In this document: positions 26,522 to 36,028 of the stretch, piece after piece
Layout: each line of letters begins with the position of its first letter
How positions within the stretch are numbered: the first letter of the stretch is position 1
Assembly: GCA_040772685.1 (NCBI GenBank)
Contig: JAXGXQ010000001.1
Location: 558,001 to 622,000, forward strand
Length of the DNA stretch: 64,000 bases
Source of the DNA: JAXGXQ01 sp040772685
GTDB lineage: Bacteria > Bacillota > Clostridia > Saccharofermentanales > UBA5734
Direction: 5' to 3'
Notes under the pieces: model-generated
The model's database searches: none
Seen by the model: the letters and a program-made list of their open reading frames with translations, nothing else
Told to the model about the DNA's origin: nothing
Program-made: the position numbers and the translations under genes

Positions 26522-27655
26522 ATGCCAGCCAACGACTATACTTATAGCACCGAGCGCCTGCGCCTTAGTGTCCTGGATGAAAGAGACGCTAAGGCTGTGC
26601 TTGATTACTACCGTCATAACCGCGACTTTCACCAGCCGTGGTTTTCGTTCCGTGCTAAATCAGTTTTTACACTTGATCATCAACGCCAGCAGTTGGAGCT
26701 GGAATATAACGCATTTCTAAACGGCCGGGCATTGCCTTTGTATTTATTTGCAGCCAATGAACCGGGCCAGATTATTGGCAGAGTCGCCTTCACAAATATT
26801 ATTCGCGGCAGCTTCCAGTCCTGCTTTCTGGGCTACAGCCTGGCTGAGCGAAGTGTAGGCCATGGCTATGCTTTTGAAGCCATATCGGCAGCACTGAAGG
26901 TCATTTTTTCCGATTTCAGACTCCATCGGGTGGAAGCAAATATTATGCCTCACAATGCCCGCTCTATCTCGCTGGCACAGCGGCTCGGCTTTCGGCTCGA
27001 GGGCATTTCGCGCCGTTATCTGGAAATAAATGGCCGCTGGGAAGACCATCTCAGGTATGTCAAGCTGAACGAGCCGGAATTCACGGCCGATGCAGATACT
27101 GCCGAATTTACAGGCGATCGCATTATTGTCCGTCAGCTTGACGAGCCGGATGTGCCTGCAATTATTAAATATTACGAGCGCAACCGGGAATGGCTGAGCG
27201 AGTATAACCCCGCAACCGATCCTTCGTACCTGACTTCGGCATACTGGCAGAAGCAGATCGCTCAACAAAGGTACATTCTGGCGGAAAATACCCAGCTTGA
27301 CCTCGGCTTATTCCTGCCTGACAAACCAGATTACCTGGCGGGCATGATCAATTTCAGTAATTTTGAACCTTTGCCTTACTCAAGCTGTGAACTGGGTTTT
27401 TCTGTCGACAAACTATTAGCCGGCAGGGGCATCATGTTCGAAGCCTTGATGCTTGCCCTTAACTATATCTTTAGTGGTTATGGTGTTAACAGAGTCAGCG
27501 CCCGCGTCCTTCCCCGGCACGAACAAAGCCTGCGCCTGCTTAAACTGCTGGGCTTTCAAACGGAAGGCAGCCTGCGCCAGGGTGTCAAACTGCACGACAG
27601 CTTTGAAACAGTATCCTTGCTTTCACTTTTAAGTGAAGATTTTGCAAAGAATTAG
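26522..27655 (+). CDS. tandem GNAT (RimJ/RimL-type) acetyltransferase
   Basis: The product has about 377 residues and two GNAT acetyltransferase domains in a row (about 8-175 and 190-370). Each carries the RimJ/RimL pattern: an early TERLRLSVLDERDA or DRIIVRQLDEPD strand, a GYALAE/GFSVDK-like strand, an acetyl-CoA loop, and a HRVEANIMPHN or NRVSARVLPRHE motif. RimJ/RimL enzymes acetylate N-termini of ribosomal proteins, while relatives modify antibiotics; the substrate here is unknown. The ATG at 26522 has GAGGG very close upstream. A TTG at 26507 in frame is the alternative start. Convergent with the MATE gene, sharing four bases at the stops. Confidence 0.85.
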   Translation: MPANDYTYSTERLRLSVLDERDAKAVLDYYRHNRDFHQPWFSFRAKSVFTLDHQRQQLELEYNAFLNGRALPLYLFAANEPGQIIGRVAFTNIIRGSFQSCFLGYSLAERSVGHGYAFEAISAALKVIFSDFRLHRVEANIMPHNARSISLAQRLGFRLEGISRRYLEINGRWEDHLRYVKLNEPEFTADADTAEFTGDRIIVRQLDEPDVPAIIKYYERNREWLSEYNPATDPSYLTSAYWQKQIAQQRYILAENTQLDLGLFLPDKPDYLAGMINFSNFEPLPYSSCELGFSVDKLLAGRGIMFEALMLALNYIFSGYGVNRVSARVLPRHEQSLRLLKLLGFQTEGSLRQGVKLHDSFETVSLLSLLSEDFAKN

Positions 27656-29019
27656 GCAAGCTCCCGCTGTTTGATCATGCCCCGCAGCAAACGCATTTCG
27701 CGGGTAATCAGGACTGCGGTAATAATGGTCGCCGTCAGGTCTGCAATTGGCATTGCCATCCAGACTCCAGTTATGCCAAATATTGACGGCAGAATCAGAT
27801 ACAGCGGCGCCAGGACAATGATCTGCCGCAACATGCTCAACAGCAGTGAAATGCGTGCCTTGCCGATACTTGTGAAATATATCGTGGAAATAACCTGAAA
27901 GCCAATAATCGGCAGCATCAACGTGACAATCCGGATGCCCTCAGTTCCAATGCGGTTCAGCTCCACGTCCTTAATAAAAGCGCTGATAATCTGGTTCGGG
28001 AACAGCTGCATTACCGCAAACCCGACCACCACGATTGAAGTCGCGAACATAACTCCAAAGCGCCAGGCCTGCTGGACACGCTCGTAATTGCGGGCTCCGT
28101 AGTTGAAACCCAGAATCGGCTGCAAGCCCTGGTTGATTCCGAATACAGGCATCATTACCATAATCAAGAGGCTCTGAATAACGGTCATCGCACCGATCGC
28201 CAGGTCACCGCCCTGGAGTCTTAGAGCCCGGTTCGCCAGCACAGTCACCAGACTGGCAGCGATCTGCATCGCAAACGAGGATACTCCAATAGCGGCTATC
28301 TGCTTCACCACATTGGCTTTAAGCGGCATATTGGCAAGTTTAAGCTCCACCACTGATTTTTTCAAAAAGTAGAAACTCATGACAAATATCGCTGAAGCGA
28401 ACTGTGAGATAATTGTCGCCCAGGCAGCTCCAGCCACGCCAAGACCAAAGGTGAAGATAAAGATTGGATCCAGTACTACGTTCAGGCCTGCGCCCAACAT
28501 CTGGGAAGCCGCTGCCCGGCGAGGAAAACCACCGCCGCGGATAGTATGGTTCATCGCGAAGCTGATAGTATTAAATACATTGCCATACAGAATTACCCGC
28601 ATGTATCCTAATGCGTATGGCAGAGTTGCCGGGCTGGCACCGAAGGTAACCAGAATACGGTCCAGAAAAGGCAGCGCCACCAAAGTAGCGCCGATGCCGA
28701 CAACAATGCTCATGGTCATCGCGTTGCCCAGTACTATCTCGGCCTCATGCTTGCGGCGCTCGCCCAGGCGGATTGAAATAAGTGAAGTCGCGCCCAGACC
28801 GCCGAGCATCATCAGTGCCAGGAGGATATTGCTGAGCGGAGCTGTCAGCCCGATCCCGGACATGGCGTTGACGTCGTTAAGCTGGCCGATCCAGAAACGA
28901 TCAACTACATTGTAAAGCGCGTTAACCATCATGGCGATGATCGCAGGTATAGAGTATTTAAGCACAAGCGGTTTGATTGGATCGAACGCCAATTCCCGCT
29001 CGCGGGCTGTCATTTCCAA
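27652..29019 (-). CDS. MATE family efflux transporter
   Basis: A 455-residue, 12-helix cation-coupled multidrug/toxin exporter. The N-terminus LVLKYSIPAIIAMMVNALYN and the FWIGQLNDVNAMSGIGL segment are typical of the DinF/MepA-like branch, and two homologous six-helix halves are visible. The start is uncertain. A TTG at 29019 has GAGGTG five bases upstream, while an ATG at 29013 is eleven bases away; I prefer the TTG. Substrate cannot be read from sequence. It lies downstream of the ispH/S1 terminator, so it probably has its own promoter. Confidence 0.92.
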   Translation of the reverse strand: MEMTARERELAFDPIKPLVLKYSIPAIIAMMVNALYNVVDRFWIGQLNDVNAMSGIGLTAPLSNILLALMMLGGLGATSLISIRLGERRKHEAEIVLGNAMTMSIVVGIGATLVALPFLDRILVTFGASPATLPYALGYMRVILYGNVFNTISFAMNHTIRGGGFPRRAAASQMLGAGLNVVLDPIFIFTFGLGVAGAAWATIISQFASAIFVMSFYFLKKSVVELKLANMPLKANVVKQIAAIGVSSFAMQIAASLVTVLANRALRLQGGDLAIGAMTVIQSLLIMVMMPVFGINQGLQPILGFNYGARNYERVQQAWRFGVMFATSIVVVGFAVMQLFPNQIISAFIKDVELNRIGTEGIRIVTLMLPIIGFQVISTIYFTSIGKARISLLLSMLRQIIVLAPLYLILPSIFGITGVWMAMPIADLTATIITAVLITREMRLLRGMIKQRELA

Positions 29020-29059
29020 ATAAGCACCTCAACTTTGATTCATTTAGTTTCGCTACAGT

Positions 29060-29090
29060 AAAAAAGGCAGCAACCTTGGCTGCTGCCTTT
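29060..29090 (-). terminator. intrinsic terminator after ispH/S1
   Basis: On the minus strand a 10-bp stem (29081-29090 with 29063-29072) is followed by a run of six Ts (29065-29060). It lies 20 bases after the stop and would end the long carboxyltransferase-to-ispH transcript. Confidence 0.9.
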
Positions 29091-29110
29091 TATTACAATA
29101 TCAGTCGATA

Positions 29111-31390
29111 TTATTCCTGGTCTTTTTCAGTGTCTTCTTCAGCTTCTGCGCTAACGGTTGACTCTTCAGTTTCCGCGGCAGCGGTTTCATTAGTTTCCGC
29201 AGTGATGGCTTCAGCCTCTGCTTCCAGATTAGCTTCACTTTCCTGCGTAACGGTTACATCCTGGGCATCTTCAAAGCTTTCAGCGGCAGGATCCTGATAC
29301 GCGATTACATCGTTGCTGGTATCCTGATCCTGATAGCTGTCCTGATACTGCTCAAAGCCTGTGTCTTCCTGAACAGGATCAATCGGCTCAACTTCCTTGA
29401 TGCTGATGCTGACCCGGCGGGCTTCATTGCTGACTTCGAGTACGCGGGCATCAATTTCCATGCCTTCGTGCAGGACATCACCGGGTTTGGAAAGCCGGTA
29501 ATTCGAAATTTGCGAGATATGGTTCAGCGCGTCAACACCTGGGGCGATTTCAACAAAGGCGCCGAAGGGGAACATGCGCACGACAGTGCCGTGAACAATT
29601 GAACCTACGGGGAAACGCTCTTCGACATCGTGGTACGGATCGTCTTCGAGGCGCTTGTAGCCCAGTGAGATACGCTTCCGTTCCGGATCGAAGTCCTTTA
29701 CGTATACGTCAATTTCATCACCGACATTGACGATTTCCGAAGGATGGCGGATCCGCTTCCAGGAAAGTTCTGATACATGGACCAGGCCGTCAACTCCGCC
29801 AATGTCCACAAAAGCACCGAAATCGGTCAGGCTGCGGACGACACCGCAGTATTCCTTGTTGACTTCAATCGTTTTCCAGACTTCTTCCGCTTTTTCTTTG
29901 CGCAGGCTGTTAAGCAGAGCGCGGCGGGAGCCGGAAACGCGCAGACGCTTTTTGTCAGGATCATACTGGGTGACGAGAATATCGAGTGTCTCGCCCTTGT
30001 ATGGTTCCAGGTCTGTCACTGTGCCCATTTCCAGCTGGGTACGGTGAATATAAATATCAACACCGCCGTAGGTCGCAATAACGCCGTCCTTGACGATATT
30101 TACCACTTTCACCTGAATGGGGGTTTTCTCATTGAAAGCCTCTTCAATAAGGCCTTTGTATTTGCCAAAATCAACCCGGGCTTTGGAAAGGATAATCTCC
30201 TTGCCCATGTCCGAATTGCGGATATTCCGCACGTAGACATCTATTTCTGTATGGTTGGCAATCGCCTCGTCCAGATCAAAATCCGGATCACCGTCAAACT
30301 CGTGACGGGGGATTTTGCCTTCAGATTTATCGCGGACATCAACATAGACATTGTCATTGTCATAACGGACAATTATGCCTTTAACTGTTGCCCCCCGTTT
30401 AAGCTGGGGTATATTGTCGATAAAATCTGAGAAACTGAAGTCGTTCTGGTCTTGCTCATGCATGCCATCAATTTCACTCATTACTAGGGTTACCTCCCTG
30501 ATCATCTGTTCCGGCGTAGACGCTCCGGCTGTAATTCCAACAGTAAGGTTCGTTAGATCCTTGCCGGTCAGGATAGCCCTGACGTCGTCAGTCTTTTCAA
30601 TCAGATACGTCTCGCCAATTTCGCTGAGACAGACTTCCAGAAGCTTACGCGTATTCGAGCTGTTGCGGCTGCCGATGACAAACATCAGATCAACCGCACG
30701 CGCGATTTCCCGCGCTTCCTTCTGCCTGCGTTCAGTCGTAATACATATTGTATCAAATATTTGAAGGTTTGCAATTTTTTTCTGGAGAACTGCCTGAGCT
30801 TGTGCAAATTCTGCAATGGAAAAGGTGGTTTGGCTCACAAGCACGTACGGTTTTTGCTCAAACTCCATGTTTTCCGCTGCCGCCGCCTGTTCAATGATAA
30901 TGGCTTCACAGCCGGCGGCGCCATTTATACCAACAACTTCAGGGTGGTCAGGCGAACCTGTGATTATGATGCCTTTACCCGCCGCCCGGGCTTCGCTGAC
31001 GATATCGTGGATTTTCCGCACAAACGGACAGGTGCAATCGATGATCTCGGCCCGGCGCTGCAACAGTCTGTCGCGGATTGACGGCGCAATGCCGTGCGCC
31101 CGTACTATCACCTTCGCCCCTTGAGGCAGTTCCTCAGGCGTTTCAATGCGGCGTAACCCGCGCTGCGCCAAATCATCAGTAACCTGACGGTTATGAATCA
31201 ACTCGCCCAGCATGTACACTGGTTGATCGCTATTTGTCTGCGCCAGGGGGTCAGCAGAAGCGTCGCCGGCGCTGACAAACGGTTTCGCGGCTTCAGCAGC
31301 AGAGGCAGTATTCGAGATTTTATAGGCTGTATCCACAGCCTTGCGCACTCCGATACAAAAACCCGAAGTGCGGGCCTTAATTATTTTCAT
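29111..31390 (-). CDS. ispH: IspH (HMBPP reductase) fused to ribosomal protein S1
   Basis: A 759-residue fusion. Residues 1-285 are the Fe-S reductase that makes IPP and DMAPP: cluster Cys 12 (SGFCIGV), Cys 121 (CTCPF) and Cys 216 (TICITTE) are all present. An Ala/Ser-rich insert is at about 28-56. Residues from about 330 to 665 hold four S1 RNA-binding domains; the third (GAFVDIGGVDGLVHVSEL) and fourth (GAFVEIAPGVDALNHIS) are the best conserved. The tail (about 690-759) is acidic and Gln-rich. IspH-S1 fusions are known in Clostridia. The S1 part may serve translation or RNA binding. Overlaps plsC by four bases. Confidence 0.95.
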   Translation of the reverse strand: MKIIKARTSGFCIGVRKAVDTAYKISNTASAAEAAKPFVSAGDASADPLAQTNSDQPVYMLGELIHNRQVTDDLAQRGLRRIETPEELPQGAKVIVRAHGIAPSIRDRLLQRRAEIIDCTCPFVRKIHDIVSEARAAGKGIIITGSPDHPEVVGINGAAGCEAIIIEQAAAAENMEFEQKPYVLVSQTTFSIAEFAQAQAVLQKKIANLQIFDTICITTERRQKEAREIARAVDLMFVIGSRNSSNTRKLLEVCLSEIGETYLIEKTDDVRAILTGKDLTNLTVGITAGASTPEQMIREVTLVMSEIDGMHEQDQNDFSFSDFIDNIPQLKRGATVKGIIVRYDNDNVYVDVRDKSEGKIPRHEFDGDPDFDLDEAIANHTEIDVYVRNIRNSDMGKEIILSKARVDFGKYKGLIEEAFNEKTPIQVKVVNIVKDGVIATYGGVDIYIHRTQLEMGTVTDLEPYKGETLDILVTQYDPDKKRLRVSGSRRALLNSLRKEKAEEVWKTIEVNKEYCGVVRSLTDFGAFVDIGGVDGLVHVSELSWKRIRHPSEIVNVGDEIDVYVKDFDPERKRISLGYKRLEDDPYHDVEERFPVGSIVHGTVVRMFPFGAFVEIAPGVDALNHISQISNYRLSKPGDVLHEGMEIDARVLEVSNEARRVSISIKEVEPIDPVQEDTGFEQYQDSYQDQDTSNDVIAYQDPAAESFEDAQDVTVTQESEANLEAEAEAITAETNETAAAETEESTVSAEAEEDTEKDQE

Positions 31391-32112
31391 ATTTCAGACT
31401 CCGCTGCCGGTATTCCTTTATCGCCCTCAGCTGTCTGCTGTGCATGGGTTTTGCAGGGGAAAGTCAACCCGGCCAGAGAAAATATTCTGTTCATCAGTTC
31501 ACAGGAATAGTCTTCCAGTTCTTCATGCGAGTATTTCCCGCGTGGATCCGCCTCAAGCCGGAACGGTTCGCCATAAATAACACGTACAGTCCGGAACAGG
31601 CGGAACGGATCAACCCAAACCGGCACCAGAGGCACGTCAGTTTTAATAGCGAAATGGGCGGCACCGGAACGCGGCATAACTTCTGCCAGGCGGCTGTCAG
31701 GGACACGCGTGCCCTGCGGGAAAATGCCAACAGCATCACCTTTTTTAAGATGCCCGAAAATGCCGCGGGCAGCGACTATATCGGTCTTGTCGCGGTCAAC
31801 CGGTATAGCGCCGATCTTGCTGATCAGGCTCCCCAGTACCGGTATGCTGAAAAGGTTTTTCTTGGCAATCCAATAGATCCAGCGCTTGACCGTTACGTGA
31901 ACCGCGACCACATCGAAGTAGTGCCTGTGGTTGGCGACTATCATCACAGGTCCTTCCGGGAAAGGTGTGTCAGGTTTAATAACCTGAATTCGATACAGCA
32001 GATGCAGCAAAACACTGCACAGGCCGCGAATAAAGATGCGCAGACCGTGGTGCTCCATTTTAGGTTGATCAGGGCTGGTTTTCATTTTAATATCAGTTGC
32101 CGTCTCTTTCAT
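31387..32112 (-). CDS. plsC: 1-acyl-sn-glycerol-3-phosphate acyltransferase
   Basis: A 241-residue membrane-associated acyltransferase that makes phosphatidic acid. It has the NHRHYFDV motif (the HX4D catalytic pair) and FPQGTR (phosphate-binding block). A hydrophobic N-terminal segment (about 25-45) probably anchors it. It overlaps cmk and ispH by four bases each. The cmk-plsC-ispH order is common in Clostridia. Confidence 0.94.
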   Translation of the reverse strand: MKETATDIKMKTSPDQPKMEHHGLRIFIRGLCSVLLHLLYRIQVIKPDTPFPEGPVMIVANHRHYFDVVAVHVTVKRWIYWIAKKNLFSIPVLGSLISKIGAIPVDRDKTDIVAARGIFGHLKKGDAVGIFPQGTRVPDSRLAEVMPRSGAAHFAIKTDVPLVPVWVDPFRLFRTVRVIYGEPFRLEADPRGKYSHEELEDYSCELMNRIFSLAGLTFPCKTHAQQTAEGDKGIPAAESEI

Positions 32113-32786
32113 ACTTTGCTGATTTTTTGATCTATTGCCTGAAGCAGCGTTTCCACTACCTGTTCAATCGTGAGATTGGTTGTGTCAACCAGAATTGCAT
32201 CGGGTGCTTGCACCAGCGGCGCCATGGCCCTGGTTGAATCCTGATGGTCGCGATAGACAATATCATCCAGCACGTTTTCCAAGGTCGACACTTCATCACC
32301 GGCATTACGCAAGTCGCTGAGCCGGCGGCGGGCGCGTTCGTTCGGAGTGGCAGTCAGAAAAAACTTGCAGGGAGCGTCCGGCAGCACATACGAGCCGATA
32401 TCACGTCCGTCCATCACCAAAGGCTGCACACTGGCCAATTCACGCTGGCGGGCCACCAGATACTGCCGCACAACAGGCAGTGCGCTGATATCAGAAGCCG
32501 CGCGTGACATTTCCGGAGTGCGGATCAGGTCTGTGATATCGCTGCCATTCAGAATAACCCGCTGGCTGTTATCAATAAAAGCTATTTCCAGCTCTGTTTT
32601 TTCCAGCATTTTAGCAACAGCTGCAGCATCGCGTGGTGAAATTCCCTGCGTGACGGCAGCGTAGCCAACGGCGCGATACATAGCGCCGGTATCCAGATAA
32701 AGAATTTTGAGCCGTTCGGCTATCCGCCGGGCAATAGTACTTTTGCCGGCGCCTGCCGGTCCGTCGATAGCTATGGCGTAGGACAT
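32109..32786 (-). CDS. cmk: cytidylate kinase
   Basis: A 225-residue P-loop kinase that phosphorylates CMP and dCMP. The N-terminus is AIDGPAGAGKSTIARRIA, followed by LYLDTGAMYRAVGY and the VMDGRDIGSYVLPDA segment. The start at 32786 is chosen because AGGAGG lies five bases upstream and the protein then begins just before the P-loop as in all Cmk proteins; the longer frame to 32867 is unsupported. It follows the HutP-like gene by eight bases. Confidence 0.97.
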   Translation of the reverse strand: MSYAIAIDGPAGAGKSTIARRIAERLKILYLDTGAMYRAVGYAAVTQGISPRDAAAVAKMLEKTELEIAFIDNSQRVILNGSDITDLIRTPEMSRAASDISALPVVRQYLVARQRELASVQPLVMDGRDIGSYVLPDAPCKFFLTATPNERARRRLSDLRNAGDEVSTLENVLDDIVYRDHQDSTRAMAPLVQAPDAILVDTTNLTIEQVVETLLQAIDQKISKV

Positions 32787-32794
32787 AAAACCTC

Positions 32795-33217
32795 CTAAAT
32801 TACCCGGTGTCCAAGCCCAATGGCGATTTCGTTCAAGTGAAGCAGACCAATACCAAAATAAATACAAACTCCAATATGGTCTTCATAACGGGCAATGCCG
32901 ATTTTACCGCCGACGTTCAGGCCGAGTGCCTTCTGCAAAATCTGAACCACAGCCTCGCGGGCAGCACCGGCAACAGCTCCTTCTTCCGCATGAGTGGAGC
33001 CGATAACGCCCTCGCGCTTGGCTGCGACAATAGCCCGCTCGATAATTTTGGGTACAGCGGTAATATATTCACCGCCAAAATCGGCCGCGGCAATATGGAC
33101 GCCTGCGGCTAAACCTTCGGCCGCCAGCCGGTGTTCTTCTTCCCTGTTTTCGGAAAGTGCTGCCCGGATAGCTGCAGTGGCAGCGATTTTACTGCCTGGG
33201 CGGGGATGATCACTCAT
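32795..33217 (-). CDS. HutP-family protein
   Basis: A 140-residue protein resembling HutP, the histidine-responsive RNA-binding antiterminator of Bacillus. Similarity is seen in the GVIGSTHAEEG segment and in the C-terminal IGVCIYFGIGLLHLNEIAIGLGHRV block. No histidine-utilisation genes are nearby, so a role in hut regulation is not supported; its ligand and target are unknown. It overlaps the rpiR stop by four bases and precedes cmk. Confidence 0.75.
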   Translation of the reverse strand: MSDHPRPGSKIAATAAIRAALSENREEEHRLAAEGLAAGVHIAAADFGGEYITAVPKIIERAIVAAKREGVIGSTHAEEGAVAGAAREAVVQILQKALGLNVGGKIGIARYEDHIGVCIYFGIGLLHLNEIAIGLGHRVI

Positions 33218-34089
33218 GACAGCTCCCCCTTATCATAGACATCGTATTCGTCCCAGATATGCTCAAGCTTTTCCAGATGTTCATTAACATGGTCCTTGAG
33301 CCGCAAAGCTACAGCGACAATTAACGCGTTGATCACGCTGAGCGGTGCGACCAGTGAATCAGCAAACGACATCATATCGCTCGGCGCGTAGAGGGCAAGA
33401 TCAGCACTGCCAGCCACAGGATTATCCTTTTTGTCGGTAATCGCGATTACTGTGGCGCCTGAATCGCGGGCATACTGCATCGCTTTTATTGTACGCCGCG
33501 AATAACGCGGAAAAGAAATACCAATCACAACATCGCCTTCCCTGACTGTCAGAATCTGCTCGAACATTTCACTGACGCTGGTTGTCTGGACCAGACGGAT
33601 ATTGTCGAAAATCAGGTTGAAGTAAAAGCCAAGAAATGAAGCGAGTGATGCTGAGCTGCGGACTCCGAGGATATAAATCCGCTGAGCGCTGAGCAAGGCT
33701 TCAACGCACTCGGCGAAAGCTTCACGATCGATCCGCTCGCTGGTACGGCGGAGTTTGTCGATATCTGCCTGCAGTACTGTTGTGAGGATGTCGTGTGTTT
33801 CAGCCAGCCGTGCTGAAGCTTTGAACCGCTGGGCTGCAGTCAGTTTTACTTTCAGCTCTTCCTGCAGGGCCTTTTGAAAATGAGGATAGCCTTCAAAACC
33901 CAGTTCCATGGCAAAGCGGACGACAGTGGATTCACTGACGCCCGCTTCTTCACCAATTCGGGCCGCTGTAAGATAAGCGGCTTTATCGTAATCTTTAAGG
34001 ATGAAGGCAGCGATTGCCTTCTGGCCTTTGCTCATTTTCGCAGAAGCCTGTTTAATATGGGTCATGAGGCTGACATTTGAACCTTCCAT
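33214..34089 (-). CDS. MurR/RpiR family transcriptional regulator
   Basis: A 291-residue regulator with an N-terminal RpiR-type helix-turn-helix (about 1-80, with EEAGVSESTVVRFAMELGFEGYPHF) and a C-terminal SIS phosphosugar-binding domain (about 125-260, with ILGVRSSASLASFLGFYF). Such proteins sense phosphosugars and repress or activate catabolic genes. No sugar genes adjoin it, so the target is not evident. GGAGG precedes the ATG. It sits 47 bases after the carboxyltransferase operon with no terminator between, so it may be co-transcribed. Confidence 0.9.
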   Translation of the reverse strand: MEGSNVSLMTHIKQASAKMSKGQKAIAAFILKDYDKAAYLTAARIGEEAGVSESTVVRFAMELGFEGYPHFQKALQEELKVKLTAAQRFKASARLAETHDILTTVLQADIDKLRRTSERIDREAFAECVEALLSAQRIYILGVRSSASLASFLGFYFNLIFDNIRLVQTTSVSEMFEQILTVREGDVVIGISFPRYSRRTIKAMQYARDSGATVIAITDKKDNPVAGSADLALYAPSDMMSFADSLVAPLSVINALIVAVALRLKDHVNEHLEKLEHIWDEYDVYDKGELS

Positions 34090-34136
34090 AGTGATCCTCC
34101 GTTCGGCGGGGTAATCAGGAAGGCTTGCGGCAAGCG

Positions 34137-35534
34137 TCAGACAGGCTGGTAAGCGTTATCTGCGCTGCCTACTGTGTCGTCAACCTGATGGCGCTGAGCG
34201 CGTCGCCAGATAAAGAATTTTTCTGCCACCTGCGGGAACATAGCGTAGGTCAGAACATCTTCTTCCTGTTCGATATATTCTGCTGCTTCCTGGCGGATTT
34301 TGTCAAGCTCGGGCGGGATGTCATCGGCAGGACGGTTAGTGATCTGCGGTTCATCGCCCAGAACCTTTTTCAGGATTTCAGGATCGATCGGAGCCGGTGT
34401 CTGGCCGTATTCGCCTCTGATGAGAGCTTTTGATTCTTTGGGAACCATTTTGTAACGTTCGCCAGTGACAATGTTCATGACGGCCTGGGTGCCGACGATC
34501 TGTGAGGAAGGTGTGACCAGCGGCGGATATCCCATTTCCTTACGTACACGCGGAACTTCACGCAGCACTTCATCAAACTGATCTGACTTGCCGGCCTGTT
34601 TCAGCTGTGAAACCAGGTTCGAGAGCATACCACCGGGCACCTGGTACTTGAGAGCGTTAACATCGACGCCAAGCACCTTAGGGTCGATCAGGCCGCTTGC
34701 CAGCCAGCGCTCACGAATACCACGGAAATGCTCGGAAGCAGTTGTCAGGTCGTCCATCTTTAGCCCAGTGTCATATTCTGTACCCTGGAGAGTTGCAACC
34801 AGAGGTTCGGTCGGCGGCTGTGAAGTACCCATTGCCAGAGGGCTAAGGGCAGTATCAACGATGTCGCAGCCGGCTTCGATTGCCTTCAGGTAGCTCATGG
34901 AACCAACACCGCTTGTGTAATGGGTATGCAGCTCGATCGGCACCTTCAGCTCCGATTTCAAAGCCTTAACCAGGGTGTACGCCTCGTAGGGCAGCAACAG
35001 ACCGGCCATATCTTTGATACAGACTGAGTCGGCGCCCATATCTTCCAGGCGCTTGGCGTCTTCGACAAATTTCTCGGTCGAATGGAAGGGGCTGGTTGTA
35101 TAGGAAATGCAGCCCTGAGCGTGTGCGCCTTCGCGGATGGTTGCTTTGAGCGCGACTTCAATGTTGCGGAAGTCATTCAGAGCGTCAAAGATGCGGATAA
35201 TGTCAATGCCGTTGGCGACTGACTTGGACACAAAATAATCGACTACATCGTCGGCATAATGTTTGTAGCCCAGCAGGTTCTGACCGCGAAGCAGCATTTG
35301 CAGCTTTGTTTTGGGACAATGCTTGCGGATTGTACGCAGACGCTCCCAGGGATCTTCATTGAGGAAACGGACGCTGGAATCAAAAGTAGCGCCGCCCCAG
35401 CATTCAAGAGCGTTATAACCGACATTATCCAGATCTTCTAGAGCTGGAATCATGTCCTGGATTCCCATGCGGGTCGCGGCCAGAGACTGGTGGGCGTCAC
35501 GCAGGATTGTTTCGGTAATAAGGACTTTTGCCAT
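34137..35534 (-). CDS. oxaloacetate/pyruvate carboxyltransferase subunit (OadA / transcarboxylase 5S type)
   Basis: A 465-residue TIM-barrel carboxyltransferase of the pyruvate carboxylase/OadA family. The N-terminus ITETILRDAHQSLAATRM carries the conserved metal Asp, and a conserved Lys-containing segment SVCIKDMAGLL and the His pair in ELHTHYTSG are present. It lacks a C-terminal biotin domain, which is supplied by the adjacent gene. With the biotin carrier and the acyl-CoA carboxyltransferase it forms either a soluble methylmalonyl-CoA:pyruvate transcarboxylase or part of a sodium-pumping decarboxylase whose membrane subunit would lie elsewhere. AGGAGG precedes the ATG. Confidence 0.9.
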   Translation of the reverse strand: MAKVLITETILRDAHQSLAATRMGIQDMIPALEDLDNVGYNALECWGGATFDSSVRFLNEDPWERLRTIRKHCPKTKLQMLLRGQNLLGYKHYADDVVDYFVSKSVANGIDIIRIFDALNDFRNIEVALKATIREGAHAQGCISYTTSPFHSTEKFVEDAKRLEDMGADSVCIKDMAGLLLPYEAYTLVKALKSELKVPIELHTHYTSGVGSMSYLKAIEAGCDIVDTALSPLAMGTSQPPTEPLVATLQGTEYDTGLKMDDLTTASEHFRGIRERWLASGLIDPKVLGVDVNALKYQVPGGMLSNLVSQLKQAGKSDQFDEVLREVPRVRKEMGYPPLVTPSSQIVGTQAVMNIVTGERYKMVPKESKALIRGEYGQTPAPIDPEILKKVLGDEPQITNRPADDIPPELDKIRQEAAEYIEQEEDVLTYAMFPQVAEKFFIWRRAQRHQVDDTVGSADNAYQPV

Positions 35535-35571
35535 TGTTTATTGCCTCCTGTACGGCTTCAGCAGCCCCGGC

Positions 35572-36009
35572 TCACTCTAAACTGATGAGGTCATCACCGG
35601 CATTGACTGAATTGCCTTTGGCAGTGTGGATTCCGGCAACAATACCATCGCGAGTGGCGACGATTTCGTTTTCCATCTTCATAGCTTCAAGTATGCAGAC
35701 CACTTCGTTTTTAGCTACATGCTGGCCAACCGCAACGCTGATTGCGAGGATTGTGCCCGGCATCGGTGCTTTAACAACTTCTGAACCTTTGCTGCCGGTA
35801 CCGCCAGCGGCTGCAGGTGCGGGCGCCGGTGCTGCAGGGGCCGGAGCGGGTGCCGGAGCTGCGGCAACTGCGGGGGCGGCAACTGCGGGGGCGGCAACTG
35901 GCGCGGGGGCAACAGGGGCTGCCATTACGGGAGCAGCCTGGCCTGCGGCTACTTCCTGAACTTCAACTTCGTATCTGGAACCATTGACATTGATCTGAAA
36001 CTTTCTCAT
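35572..36009 (-). CDS. biotin carboxyl carrier protein of the carboxyltransferase complex
   Basis: A 145-residue biotin carrier. A short N-terminal beta part (1-21) is followed by a Pro/Ala-rich hinge (about 22-70) and a biotinyl domain with the biotinylation motif EAMKMENE (Lys 111). The hinge is long and nearly all Ala, Pro, Val and Gly, made from a 15-bp DNA repeat, as in swinging-arm linkers of OadA and transcarboxylase. It lies between the two carboxyltransferase genes and carries the carboxyl group between them. Confidence 0.92.
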   Translation of the reverse strand: MRKFQINVNGSRYEVEVQEVAAGQAAPVMAAPVAPAPVAAPAVAAPAVAAAPAPAPAPAAPAPAPAAAGGTGSKGSEVVKAPMPGTILAISVAVGQHVAKNEVVCILEAMKMENEIVATRDGIVAGIHTAKGNSVNAGDDLISLE

Positions 36010-36028
36010 GATGGTGTTCCTCCTGCTT

